64,000 bases of DNA from Auricularia sp. M13 (GCA_037042915.1 CM073204.1:1178001-1242000), one strand, 5' to 3'. Shown: positions 25,001 through 35,586, numbered from the stretch's first letter. Translations and numbers: made by a program. Notes: generated by a model from the letters alone, not told the origin.

Positions 25001-27460
25001 TGCATCAGCGTCGCACGAAGCGCCGAGAACTCGAGGTAATCGTGTCGCCATTCGGTACAGGCCGCCTGGTTCCAGACTGGTGTTGCCTTCCCCTGCAACC
25101 AAGTACAGAACCTCCCGCTAGCCAGCATCTGCCTCGCAAACGCCATCGAGTCAAGACCATTGGTGGGTTCCGACACAAACGAATAGCCAATCTGAATGTT
25201 TGCCGGATCGTCGTGCAGGACGTTCGGGATTGCCAAGACATTTGAGTCGCCAGCGTAGCGAGTGAGTCGAGCCAATAAATCATCCAGCTGCGAAGCCATA
25301 GCCTGCACCATGACTTGGATGGAGCGTATGGTAATGCTGTGTCCCCGATATCGAAAAGATGAGCGATTCTTAGCCGTCCAGAACACTCGATCTGGAGATG
25401 CAGCGTGAAGGCTAATATTGCGTGCGAGCTCGTGGAATCTGTGCCGCACGTTAGCCGCGTTGCATGATGGACACTGTACGTACTGGCGCAGCGCTTCGAA
25501 AACATGAGGCTTTCCGACCTTGACCCAGCAAATATGCTCCCCCATGGCTCTGAACGTTGTGTTGCCCGGGAGGTCGCCATCCTGCACGATCTGCATGTAA
25601 ATCACACAGCGAGCCGCATATGATAAGGCTGCGGTATATGGTGTAACCAGCGCAGGCGGCAGAAAGTGGGCGTCGAAGCGGTCGAGGCTAACGAGTATAG
25701 TAAACGCCATGAGCACGGTGGAGTGCGCAGCGCGTCCGTCGTATTCATGCGCGATGAGCGAGAAGGCCAGGCGATGCACTGCATTCTCCTTGTCCTTTAT
25801 GCCCGCATGCTTCTCGCGGCAAAGGGCTGCAAGCTCCCTAGCTGCTACGCCCTGCTCAGCCGTCAGTAAACAGCCGCAAGGCCCTTGGTATTCAGCCATC
25901 CGCATGGCAAAGCCGATGAGGCGCGTAAAAATGCCGCGGTATTTTGCGAAATTGTCAATGCGTGAGAGCGGGCGAGAATCCACTCCGGCACTAGATTCTT
26001 GCTCAGTTTACTCGAATATTCTCTAATAAACACTCACGTTTGGCTACGGATGTGACGCAGCACTAGATCATCTGCTCGTGCATCGAGCAGCGTGATGCAG
26101 TTGTCGAAGTATCGGTCAGACGAATCCGCAAGAACCGCAAGCCAGGATGGCCGAGGATTGGGATACACCGTCAGCTCGCTCTGAGCAATGAGCTCGCTCT
26201 GGGTGAATGGTTTCGAGAAGGATGCAATACCCGACCTCACGATCCATTGTGAGCTATCCTTCACGTTCCCGGCGACATTGGAAGAAGCGCGCTCTTGGCG
26301 TAGACGCTCCTCATGACCGTCGATGAGGCTGGAGATATTCTGCACCGCGGCACGTTCGGGCTGAGGAGCCACATCAATGTACTGCTTGTGTCGTGGCGAG
26401 CGGTACGGCTGCTGGACCCGAGCCGTGCGATACGGTAAATTGCTCAGTTCTGGATGACACTCGCCGCGGTGCCTCGTGCGAAGCCGATCGACATCCACAG
26501 CTGCAAATGTGCAATGGCCAGCCGTGCAGCGGGCACCCGAAGCAATTGCCACTCTGTCGATCGCAGCGCTTCCGGGTGGTGGCACCACAGGCTCGTCCGG
26601 TATCGCGTAGCGCTGAAGCCAGGCTGCCACGACTTTCTCCTCCAACGCCTGACCATGTCCCGTTACATGTGCAGAAATGGCGCCTGCAGTCGGTGTCACC
26701 GCATACTGACAACCATCTTCGACGCAGATGATCATCTTATAGAATAAGTTGACCACGAGGCCGTACGACTCGATCTCCGGATCGTTGCAGAGCTGGTTTG
26801 ACGCATTGTAGGTTGCTGAGTCGTGTCTTTCTGCATCTGTCTGTGGCGATTTTGCTGCATTGGGCGTCGGCGATTCGGATCCAGGTCGAGGACGTTTTCG
26901 TGACTCTGAATCAGCTGAGGAGCGACGACGCCGACGTGAAGTAGCGTCTGCTGTGGTTCTAATAGGGGCTGCACCTGAAAGGAACGTTCAGTTCCATTGC
27001 TAATCATGCACGCCAGATTTTAGCTCACCGGCTTTGCTGCCAATGTCTTCTTCCTCGTTATCTTCGCCACCGTCCTTGTTGCTAAACGCTGGGGCCTGGT
27101 CTGTGGTTTGCCCTTCAGCATTCACCCTTTGCGATTGCAGCCAAAACACTCACCGTCAGTCGTGCAGGCCTGCCGGGAGTTCCGCATAACGGTCTCTGGC
27201 GCGCGGTCTGTCTCCTCTGTTTCCATAGTTTGCGACTGCCGCTTTCAATGCATACACAATGACTCACCTCGATGGACGTCCGTATCCCCAGTAGTCCGTA
27301 TATTCGTTGCGCCGCCTGGGTCGGGTGCCATAGCAGGAGTATCCCTCCCATGCGCAGCTGCCAATACATCAATCGCGCGCGCGAGAGTTGCTCTACAGAC
27401 ATACCTTGCTGTGCAGCGCCATGAGCCCGGGATTCTGCAGCGTTGTCAGTTACATACATT
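22088..27460 (-). pseudogene. OrsD/DUF3505-type + RecQ-like helicase, copy 2 (two frameshifts in helicase core)
   Basis: Paralogue of the gene at 1-5070 with the same domain order. About 26034-27000 encodes a Ser/Arg-rich N-terminus and the OrsD/DUF3505-like part (IICVEDGCQYAVT...H); 24823-25983 and 24221-24801 encode the middle domain; 22583-24273 the RecQ-like helicase (LPTAGGKS, FLDEVHSW, LLSATVP, GIVFVRQ, LLSTGYHLPGIR, TGRGGRGD); 22088-22535 the C-terminal module (CIWCW, YYEDIVPQ, FAAYWAW). Clear introns lie at 24802-24854 (53 nt) and 22536-22582 (47 nt). Against copy 1 a 2-nt loss near 23373 and a 1-nt loss near 23008 break the helicase frame, the latter next to motif VI. The N-terminal half, broken in copy 1, is open here. 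Exons upstream of 27000 are uncertain. Confidence 0.85.
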
Positions 27461-28072
27461 TTCGCCTAAAAAGATCATACTCTTTGTCGTTTTGTCCACT
27501 GTCTGAACGTTTTTATTTGGACAGATGTGAACTGTACGCCCAAATGCAGTCTGAAACTTCATTCCGCAACCCACACACAGTGACTAGATCAAATTAGTCT
27601 CTCATTCAGCGTGCCACAACGGGCTCACCATGACGGTGTGGCGACGGTGTTCTCTGGCGAAGAGCGTCACTGCGGGTGCCGACCCGTTCCAGCTCCGATT
27701 GAATACGTGCCATCCCCGGCAATGTGTGCGCGGTCCTTGCTACAAATCCTTGACCATCCAGGCTTGCCCACAAGGAATTTAATTTTTTTTTCCCGGAAAA
27801 ACGAGATGCATGACACGTTTGCAAAACCGCTGAACGTATTTCCTCCCAATCAACCCGTTGCGGCCCTCCTGCATGATTCGGCTGTAAGCCATGCAAAGGA
27901 GCGCTCTTTCCTTCCAGCCACCAGATTCAGAAGTTGACCACATCTCTCGTATCCATACTATCCGAGAATTATTCGCTATCAGTATTATTCGGACGAACGT
28001 CGCAGCGACCAATTACAGGTGGTGGAAGTCGCGACATGCGTGCATTACACGCATTACAAGCATTACGTATCA
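27461..28072. other. Spacer upstream of helicase copy 2
   Basis: No supported exon. It may contain the promoter of the minus-strand helicase and the 3' end region of the PHD remnant. Confidence 0.4.
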
Positions 28073-28389
28073 TCAGGGGCGGCAGCGCATACATTTCCAA
28101 TCCCAGAGCGACCCAGAACGTCTCCTGTCTGCGATACCAATGTCCTGCAGCGTGTCGTAGGCTTCCCAGGCGCCGGCGGCTCTAGTGCATTCTAAGGGAC
28201 GGGTGAGCAGCAGCTTAAAAACACAGCAGATGCTCACCGCGATGGTACGAATCGCCGCACTCCACACATATCAGTTTCTTGTGCTCGCGCCCGTCCGGCC
28301 GAATGGTCTTGCAATGTAAGCATTTCTCCAACGTACAGCTGGAGCATTTCCATTGGCCACGAGATGCCCCGGCACCTGCGCATTCTGTC
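28073..28389 (-). pseudogene. PHD-array gene remnant: last finger and terminal half finger (copy 3)
   Basis: Minus-strand exons encode ECAGAGASRGQWKCSSC...ICVECGDSYHR, then an intron of about 45 nt starting GTGAGC, then ECTRAAGAW...LWDWKCMRC and a stop. This aligns closely with the last finger plus terminal half finger of gene B (ECAGPCDDYGLWRCPKC...CGDAFHPG; ECTHP...LYDWRCQRC). Only about 12 nt of the preceding intron remain before a TTAGG array; no other fingers follow upstream. So this is the 3' end of a third array gene. Confidence 0.75.
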
Positions 28390-28394
28390 GTCCG

Positions 28395-28417
28395 TTAGGT
28401 TAGGTTAGGTTAGGTTA
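28395..28417 (+). repeat. Short telomere-like array (TTAGG)4.6
   Basis: Four full TTAGG units plus TTA read on the plus strand. On the minus strand it is a CTAAC repeat about 10 nt upstream of a splice acceptor (gacag) of the PHD remnant, so it also resembles repeated branch-point sites. The usual fungal telomere unit is TTAGGG, so this five-base unit is atypical. Confidence 0.9.
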
Positions 28418-28870
28418 ATGCTCATAGATGCCTAGAATCTGGCTAGGCTATTCGACGAAATAATTCGAAGTGATATATTGCCAGATAGCCCTTTTCAATG
28501 CGGTCACGATGGTATAGCAAGACTGGGATTTTGATAAGCGCCGGGATGGGAAATTGCGAAATAGAGTTCCCGATGGACCCGGCATGATCCGGCTTCGTAA
28601 AAATATGCTAAATTGGGGGAATATTGGTGGAAAGGTATCCCCAAGGTATCATGGGTGGGGGACCACTGGATGCCGGGATATTGATTGTACCTTCCTTATT
28701 GGGATGGTATGCATCACTGTTATGTCATTACATGTTCACAATGTGAATTTGGAGAACTATAGGAGCAGCAGCAGACTGAATAAAATATTTTAATCAGGTT
28801 GAGAAGATATGAGAAACAGGAATTCGAACTATGGTGAATGTTGATGACAATAGATTAACATAGTTCATGC
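28418..28870. other. AT-richer spacer, no gene seen
   Basis: Low coding content; no homology with the PHD array continues past the TTAGG repeat. Confidence 0.5.
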
Positions 28871-30335
28871 AGACACACATGACCGCTGTTGGCTCATCAT
28901 GCCACTGGCCAGACTGACTCAAGTGTCATCCAGAGGACATGTTCTGCTTGCTGGGGTCTTTGCTTTTGATACCAGGGTCCCTGGCCCAGCGGACTTCAGC
29001 CTGGAGCAGCAACTTGGATGCTTCCGGGCCGTCGGAAGCATACAAGAAGTTGTATGCTTCCGGGCCGCCGCCCACACATGACCGCTGTTGGCTCATCATG
29101 CCACTGGCCAGACTGACTCAAGTGTCATCCAGAGGACATGTTCTGCTTGCTGGGGTCTTTGCTTGTGATACGTCCCTGGCCCAGCGGACTTCAGCCTGGA
29201 GCAGCAACTTGGATGCTTCCGGGCCGTCGGAAGCATACAAGAAGTTGTATGCTTCCGGGCCGCCGCCCACACATGACCGCTGTTGGCTCATCATGCCACT
29301 GGCCAGACTGACTCAAGTGTCATCCAGAGGACATGTTCTGCTTGCTGGGGTCTTTGCTTTTGATACCAGGGTCCCTGGCCCAGCGGACTTCAGCCTGGAG
29401 CAGCAACTTGGATGCTTCCGGCACCTCCAGCTCCAGCTCACAGCTTCTGTCACCTCACCGCACTTGTCAATACAGCCTCCAGATGGCTCTTGCAAGCGTA
29501 TCTAGCTTCAAGACGGCTTCGCCCAATCGAGGGGTGACCTGTGGTTGAGCCCAATGCCTCAACTTGGATGCTTCCGGGCCGCCGCCCACACATGACCGCT
29601 GTTGGCTCATCATGCCACTGGCCAGACTGACTCAAGTGTCATCCAGAGGACATGTTCTGCTTGCTGGGGTCTTTGCTTTTGATACCAGGGTCCCTGGCCC
29701 AGCGGACTTCAGGCTGGAGCAGCAACTTGGATGCTTCCGGGCCGCCGCCCACACATGACTGCTGTTGGCTCATCATGCCACTGGCCAGACTGACTCAAGT
29801 GTCATCCAGAGGACATGTTCTGCTTGCTGGGGTCTTTGCTTGTGATACCAGGGTCCCTGGCCCAGCGGACTTCAGCCTGGAGCAGCAACTTGGATGCTTC
29901 CGGGCCGTCGGAAGCATACAAGAAGTTGTATGCTTCCGGGCCGCCGCCCACACATGACTGCTGTTGGCTCATCATGCCACTGGCCAGACTGACTCAAGTG
30001 TCATCCAGAGGACATGTTCTGCTTGCTGGGGTCTTTGCTTGTGATACCAGGGTCCTGGCCCAGCGGACTTCAGCCTGGAGCAGCAACTTGGATGCTTCCG
30101 GGCCGTCGGAAGCATACAAGAAGTTGTATGCTTCCGGGCCGCCGCCCACACATGACCGCTGTTGGCTCATCATGCCACTGGCCAGACTGACTCAAGTGTC
30201 ATCCAGAGGACATGTTCTGCTTGCTGGGGTCTTTGCTTTTGATACCACGGTCCCCGGCCCAGCGGACTGACCCCAATGCCTCAACTTGGATGCTTCCGGG
30301 CCGTCGGAAGCATACAAGAAGTTGTATGCTCAGAT
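28871..30335. repeat. ~165-205-bp satellite, about seven copies
   Basis: Copies start with cacatgaccgctgttggctc near 28878, 29071, 29272, 29588, 29752, 29952 and 30148. Each continues through ggacatgttctgcttgctgg to ggagcagcaacttggatgct. Several copies carry an extra short inverted piece (gaagcatacaagaagttgta) between cttccgggcc strings; others lack it, giving two length classes. A non-repeat insert sits at about 29420-29560. Plus-strand frames of up to 188 codons are read-through of the repeat. Confidence 0.95.
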
Positions 30336-30599
30336 GGTCTTCATCTTCTTTGTCGATGTGCAGTCTAACACGGCGTCAGTGTGAGCCTTGCAGGTGCATG
30401 ACCAGCCCATACGTTCCCCGGAAGGCATGGGAAATTGATGGTTGTTGACAGAGCGGCGACTTGAGCGTGCTGGAGTTTGCAGACGGCGCACTGGTGCCGC
30501 AGCGCGCAGGGGTTGATTACTTACCATTCCCTGCTCAGTGCTCAGTGCGTGTCAATATACCGGAACACGGCATGTACGAGGCCGGTGCCCTACCGGTGC

Positions 30600-31995
30600 T
30601 GGGGGGCCGGAACCCCGCCCGGCATGTACGAGGTCGGTGCGTACCGGTACCGGGTGCTTTCAATCTCTCACCAGGACGGCCATGCAGCTGAACTCGAGAC
30701 GAGGGCAAAATCCAGCCCTCGGTCTTGAATCCTCTCTCCATGGTTCTACGCTTGCATGTCACAGTACTGCATACCTTCAGTGGATGAAACGTATGTCCCA
30801 GAGCACTGCGATCATGCGGAATAGTCGCACTCATGCTGCTGCTGCCTGTGCCGTAGGACAGGGATCATTGTTCAAGTACCGGCCAACTAAGCTGGTGAGT
30901 CGTGCTTGTTTGATTGCGCTTGGCCGCGCAGATCGTCTTTAGATGCTGAAGCGCCCTCAGCCCCGGCAGCAATTTGTTTCTTCATCGGGTGCAAGGGCTC
31001 CAGGGTATGTCTGCACCATGCTATCTGCTTCTTGATACGACGCTTTTCTATGGGCTGTGGCTGGTTTTGCTGATCATATATGGCCTCTGCAGACCGACTC
31101 ATAACTGCAAAAGATCACGCTTCGGTCCAAATCACCGTCGTCGACGTAGACGCAGAGGGCCGCTGTGCTTTGCCGCTGAGATATTTGCAAAACGTTCGAC
31201 GACTGAGCCAGCTTTGTTGAGTTCATGTTAAACCTGATCCCTCCCCCCGTAGGACAGGGATCATTGTTCAAGTGCCGGCCAACTAAGCTGGTGAGTCGCG
31301 CTTGTTTGATTGCGCTTGGCGGCGCAGATCGTCTGTAGACGCTGAAGCGCCCTCAGCCACGGCAGCAATTTGCTTCGTCATCGGGTGCAAGGGCTCCAGG
31401 GTATGTCTGCACCATGCTATCTGCTTCTTGATTCCTCATTAGCTACTCTCGATGGATGACTCTGGATGGACAGATGTCCTGGCTTCCAGCCAAGGACGTC
31501 ATCGGAGCGGTACCTTGATCGTTCTCCATGGCGGAAGTTGGGAACTCAGCGGCTCGGTTCTGATGTACAGATATGTGTCCTTTGAACAAATGTGCCTATT
31601 TACGCCCTCGACGGAGCGCGTGCTGAACCTATGTCCCTTGGAGAAGCACAAGCAGACGAGCTTCAAGCGCCTTTGTGCCTTTCGCATAGCAACTCTGCAG
31701 CTCGGTTCTGATGTACAGTTATGTGTCCTTTGAACCAATGTGCCTATTTGTGCCTTTTGCATAGCAATGTCAAGCCTCAGATAAACTTCCCTTGCAGTAG
31801 AAAATCGGCGAAAATGATTTGATAGTGCTACAACAAAGGGTTTGGACTTGGACCACATCTCCCAGTACAGTAAGAGGGAATTACAGAATACAGGACTTCC
31901 AAGCTTCAGGCCTAAATCCACAAGTCCGGCCGGAGATCATCTTCAAATGTCCACGGATAACAATCCTGTGGAAAGGTCCTGCCACGAGAAGGCGC
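30600..31995 (+). repeat. Left copy of a ~1.3-kb duplicated mosaic (X1) containing eS21 fragments
   Basis: Nearly collinear with 59205-60470, same orientation. Inside, a ~185-bp block (aggacagggatcattgttca... to ...ctatctgcttcttgat) occurs twice (about 30852-31037 and 31250-31432). Between them lies an eS21 intron end and exon start at about 31076-31165. The right end coincides with the short TTAGG array at 32001. Confidence 0.85.
31076..31165 (+). pseudogene. Ribosomal protein eS21 exon fragment (in X1)
   Basis: After a splice-acceptor-like ctctgcag, the sequence translates as [20 protein letters not shown], the conserved core of small-subunit protein eS21 (RPS21). It then passes into eS21 3'-flanking sequence seen at 35125-35215, so the rest of the coding exon is deleted. 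It is a fragment with neighbouring intron sequence, hence a DNA-level duplication and not a processed copy. Confidence 0.7.
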
Positions 31996-32000
31996 ATAAG

Positions 32001-32017
32001 TAGGTTAGGTTAGGTTA
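32001..32017 (+). repeat. Second short telomere-like TTAGG array
   Basis: TAGG-TTAGG-TTAGG-TTA on the plus strand, same orientation as the array at 28395. It sits exactly where the homology between the two mosaic copies stops. Confidence 0.85.
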
Positions 32018-32542
32018 ATATGGTAAAATTCCGGGCACAATGCTCCCTGAGCAAGATCGCCATACAGCAGAAATGATAACTAAGCAAATGGGGTGCGAGA
32101 CAGTGCTACCAGAACGCTCGTTAGTGCCCGCTGTGGACTGATACTGATATCGTCAGTTTATGTAATGCCAGCCTCTTTTAACCTCATCCCCTGCGCCTTT
32201 TCCAGGGACTTACTACTCACTTGCAGCATTAATGATTGCAGGAAGGGATTTACGTTGATCTGCAGTGTCTCATTCGGCCCTTTTAAATATGATGCAAACG
32301 ATCAGCAATCCGAGCCACAATTCGAGGCGCAAACGGACCCCGGAACCGCCCTTTTGATTTCGTGAAAACCGTCCGATTGCTTGCAATCCGGAAAGGACCT
32401 CCGGAGGTGCTTTTTAGTTTGCAATCAAGCCGGATTGTCGTGTTTGCTGGCGCTACTGAGGCCTCCGACTGACGGGACGGTCGATTTTCACTTTTCTTGG
32501 CGCCGGATTGCGGCGCGTTTATGCTCGGATTGCGGTGCGCAT
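32018..32542. other. Spacer without supported gene
   Basis: No domain-bearing frame. Several 'cggattg' strings recur between 32380 and 32540. Confidence 0.4.
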
Positions 32543-32995
32543 TGCACCATAGTTGAAAGGGCCTATTTATTTGGAAAAATGGTCTGTTAGAATGCGGTGT
32601 ATCGGATTTTGCCGACGCAAACGCCAGCTGGCGTTTGCGTCGGCAAGTTCCGAAAAGAGGGGGCAAGGGCCGTAATAGTACTTGAATAGTACAAGACGTG
32701 GATGCACGGCGCGCGCGGGCTCCTGCCGCCCGGATGCGGCTCCCACAAGCTGGGACTGCACCATATTTGAAAGGGCCTATTTATCTGGAAAAATGGTCTG
32801 TTAGAATGCGCTGTATCGGATTTTGCCGACGCAAACGCCAGCTGGCGTTTGCGTCGGCAAGTTCCGAAAGAGGCTTAAGGGAAATACCCATTCCGCCGGG
32901 GGCAAGGGCCGTAATAGTACTTGAATAGTATAAGACGTGGCTGCACGGCGCGCGCGGGCTCCTGTCGCCCCGGATGCGGCTCCCACAAGCTGTGC
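32543..32995. repeat. Tandem ~210-bp duplication, each copy carrying a 38-bp palindrome
   Basis: Unit 1 (about 32543-32755) and unit 2 (about 32756-32995) share gcaccata(g/t)ttgaaaggg, aaaatggtctgttagaatgc, the palindrome, and ggggcaagggccgtaatagt through to cggctcccacaagctg. Unit 2 has an extra ~28 bp after the palindrome. The palindromes are 32609-32646 and 32823-32860 (19-bp arms, no spacer). Confidence 0.9.
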
Positions 32996-33282
32996 ATTCG
33001 ACGCGGGACGAGCTGTATGAAAGGACGAACGCGAGAGGGTCGCCCATCATGAACGGACGAACCTTCCCAGACGGTCTTCATCTTCTTCGTCGATGTGCAG
33101 TCTCATACGGCGTCAGTGTGACCCTTACAGGTGCCCATACGTCGACTGGAAGGCTTGGCCAAATGATGGTTGTTGAGTGATGGTGGAGCGGCGACTTGAG
33201 CGTGCTGGAGTTTACAGACCGCGCACTGGTGTCTGCGTTCCGGAGAGCGCAGGCGTGTGAAGGCCAGAACGCGCCGGGAACC

Positions 33283-33654
33283 TTACGGGGATCGAACGGG
33301 CGTGACAATCGTGGCAGGCAGGGGGACGCGAAAAGCAGCTGCCTGAGCAAGCTCTCTGTCTCTGCGTGCTATCCGCTCATCCTCTTCGATCTGGGCGAGA
33401 AGATCGGCATCGCCGTCCAGAGCTACAGCGAGACGGTAAGCCAGTTGGCGATCAGCGAGTTCTTGCCCATAGAGTGCGAAGGCCAGCTCTTCATCTGTGA
33501 GGCTGTTATCGGATCGCGCCTTGCCCATGCGCTGTTCAGCCACGTCTTCAGCGTCGTAGAGAGCCAAGGCCACTAATCGACGGTCAAGTGCGGCAATGTC
33601 AAAGTCGACGTCTCCGTCGTCGTCTTGCAGTCGAAAATCTTCAGAGGAGATCAT
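33283..33654 (-). pseudogene. N-terminal part of an RBR (RING-between-RING)-like E3 ligase, fragment
   Basis: An open minus-strand frame from an ATG at 33654 encodes an Asp-rich start, then a helical segment with recurring ALxDRRxxLA / ELAFALYGQELADRQLAY / ERIARRDRELA patterns. This is like the region before the RING domains in the expanded fungal IBR/RBR protein family. No RING follows on this strand; matching RING/IBR pieces lie on the opposite strand at 34.6-35.5 kb. It therefore looks like a rearranged fragment. Assignment is by pattern and moderate at best. Confidence 0.4.
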
Positions 33655-34261
33655 GGAGGGTAGTCGACCGTAACTTTGGCCGTTGTCCGCTACAGAACGT
33701 TTGTGCCACGCTGATCTGGAAGCAATGGCGGTCAGTTGGACTGAGATGAGATAGCTGCCTCTTTGCCTTAAAATGTTGCACGACCTGCCCATGAAGAGCA
33801 CCAGCGGCTTCCCAACGAACTATGGTGCAATCTGGGGATTTCTGCCACTGGACAGCGTATTCTCCCATAGCAAACAGCACGGTGCGCGTGTGATTGCGCG
33901 GGAGTTGTCCGGTCCAAGGTTGCCGGACGGACCCGTCACATACTCTTGCCCTCGTACTCCCATCCCCACGACCGCCGCCACTCGCGCCCATGGCCGCCGC
34001 GGGCTCGCCCATCCTTGCCTACGCTGTCCGAGCTACCAAAATGAGTATTGTGTGCATGCTGTATGTGTCGGCCTGTGTTCCCGCTTTCTGCGGTGCCAGT
34101 TGCTGATGCCCGTGCTTTCTGCTCAGTAGCGCCTATGTGTCCACGGCCCGTACACGCAGTTCGGAGCGCCGGGATGCACACTTCTCGACTGCCATCCTGC
34201 ACTGCCGCTTGTGTCTCCCGGATTTACTTGCTCGGGGATCTTACTGCTGCTACTGTCCGTG

Positions 34262-34425
34262 CATCATTGTTCAAGTATCGGCCAATCGCGTTCGGTCCCG
34301 ATTAGTATCGTCGACGTCGACGCCGAGGGCCGTTGTAAGCCTCCAGCGTTCGGTCTACTCCAAGCTGGTGCTGACGTTGAATTTCTTCAGTGCTGCGGAA
34401 TGTGTGGTCATACCAAAAGTGACCG
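34262..34425 (+). pseudogene. Ribosomal protein eS21 fragment with terminal exon (copy with internal deletion)
   Basis: The sequence retains SIVDVDAEGR (about 34300-34335), then jumps to the last intron and the terminal exon LRNVWSYQK-stop (about 34396-34424). Most of the third exon is absent compared with the copy at 34755-35085. An RBR fragment follows, as in the next unit. Confidence 0.6.
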
Positions 34426-34559
34426 CGCCGCGACGCTGGTTGTCCAGGATCCTACTAGCTTCGAACATGCAATAGACCCTGCCGTTGTGCTTTGCCCACG
34501 CAATATTTGGGAAATGTGCAACGGCTGGGACTGCTATGGCCTTGTTGAGTTAGTCTTGA

Positions 34560-34757
34560 ACCTCTTATGTCCCTGGTCGCCGTTCCTTGCCACCACCACT
34601 GCCTCGCGGACCTCTTCCCGCTGCGCTGCTGCCGGCAAGAGTTCCCCGTCGAAATCGTGCGGCCCTTGCTGGCCGCCGTGCTGCTGCAGCGTTTCGAAGC
34701 CAATGTGACGGAGCTGCACACCCTGCGCGCGGTGTATTGCGTGAGCCCCGTGCCCCG
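34560..34757 (+). pseudogene. RBR E3 ligase IBR-region fragment 1
   Basis: Encodes ADLFPLRCCRQEFPVEIVRP then LLAAVLLQRFEANVTELHT and VYC. The CCR...P...LL...L..RFEAK..EL.T....YC pattern is the segment between RING1 and IBR of fungal RBR ubiquitin ligases. It joins directly to an eS21 exon end (VPRKCAAT). Both upstream RING1 and the rest of IBR are missing. Confidence 0.55.
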
Positions 34758-35085
34758 GAAGTGCGCGGCGACGAGTGCGTCCAATGTTTTTCTATGAGCT
34801 GTGGTTTTGCTGATCATATATGGCCTCTGCAGACCGCCTTATCACGGCAAAGGACCACGCTTCGGTCCAAATCAGCATCGTCGCGTCGACGCCGAAGGCC
34901 GCGCGCTGCCGACCTCGACCTCGTTCGCCCTCTGCGGCCAGGTCCGCGCCATGGGCGAGAGCGACGACTCGCTCAACCGCCTTGCCACCAAGGCCGGCCG
35001 TAAGCTGGATGCCTTCTGTCTACTCCAGCTGGTGCTGACGTTGATTTTTTTCAGTCCTGCGCAATGTCTGGTCTTACCAGAAGTG
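34750..35085 (+). pseudogene. Ribosomal protein eS21 (RPS21) 3' half with introns, one-base frameshift
   Basis: eS21 is a small-subunit ribosomal protein of about 85 residues. Here VPRKCAAT (34750-34773) is followed by an intron of about 60 nt (GTGCGT...CTCTGCAG) that restores [17 protein letters not shown]. One base is then missing near 34885, after which the +1 frame gives the family-typical [20 protein letters not shown] and RLATKAG. A second intron (GTAAGC...TTTTTTCAG, about 35000-35055) precedes [10 protein letters not shown] and a stop at about 35085. The 5' exons are replaced by RBR sequence. The frameshift and missing start make it a pseudogene, though an otherwise well-preserved one. 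Confidence 0.8.
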
Positions 35086-35194
35086 ACCGCAACCCTGGAG
35101 CTCTACTCGGTTAGAATATAAAATAGACCGCGTGCCGTTGTGCTTTGCCGCTGAGATATTTGCAAGACGTGCGACGACTGAGCCAGCCTTGTTG

Positions 35195-35520
35195 AGTTCA
35201 TGTTAAACCTGATCCCTCCCCCACCCCTGCCTACCTCTTCGAGGCATCCATGACGGACGGGTTGCTCTTCCCGCCGCGCTGCTGCCGGCATGAGTTCCCG
35301 GTCGAAAGCGTGCGGCCTTTGCTGGCCGCCACGCTGCTGCAGCGTTTCGAAGCCAAGGACACGGAGCTGCGCACCCTGCGCCGGGTGTGCTTCCTCGGCG
35401 CGCAGACCGCGAGCCCGGCGCCGCGATCGCATGCAGCTCGCGTGCCCCGCCTGTGCGGCGGCTACGTGCTCGGTGTGCTCTGCAAGCGCTGCCGTAACAA
35501 TCCCATGTCTCTAAGCATCC
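35195..35520 (+). pseudogene. RBR E3 ligase IBR-region fragment 2
   Basis: Encodes LLFPPRCCRHEFPVESVRPL then LLQRFEAKDTELRTLRRV, FLGAQ, and in another frame QLACPACAAATCSVC, matching the RING1-IBR linker and part of the IBR zinc-binding CxxC pairs. At least one frame change separates the two parts. It is a duplicate of the fragment at 34560 and follows an eS21 3' end in the same way, so the pair form tandem eS21-RBR chimeric units. Confidence 0.6.
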
Positions 35521-35586
35521 ATATGCATATGATATAATTCTGTGCTCTACGTATTGCCGACCTTGGAATACATACGCGCTTCTGAG

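Noticed and set aside
28939-30270. Plus-strand frames of 100-188 codons in the ~200-bp satellite
   Set aside because: Same peptide recurs because the DNA is tandemly repeated; small indels break the frame between copies.
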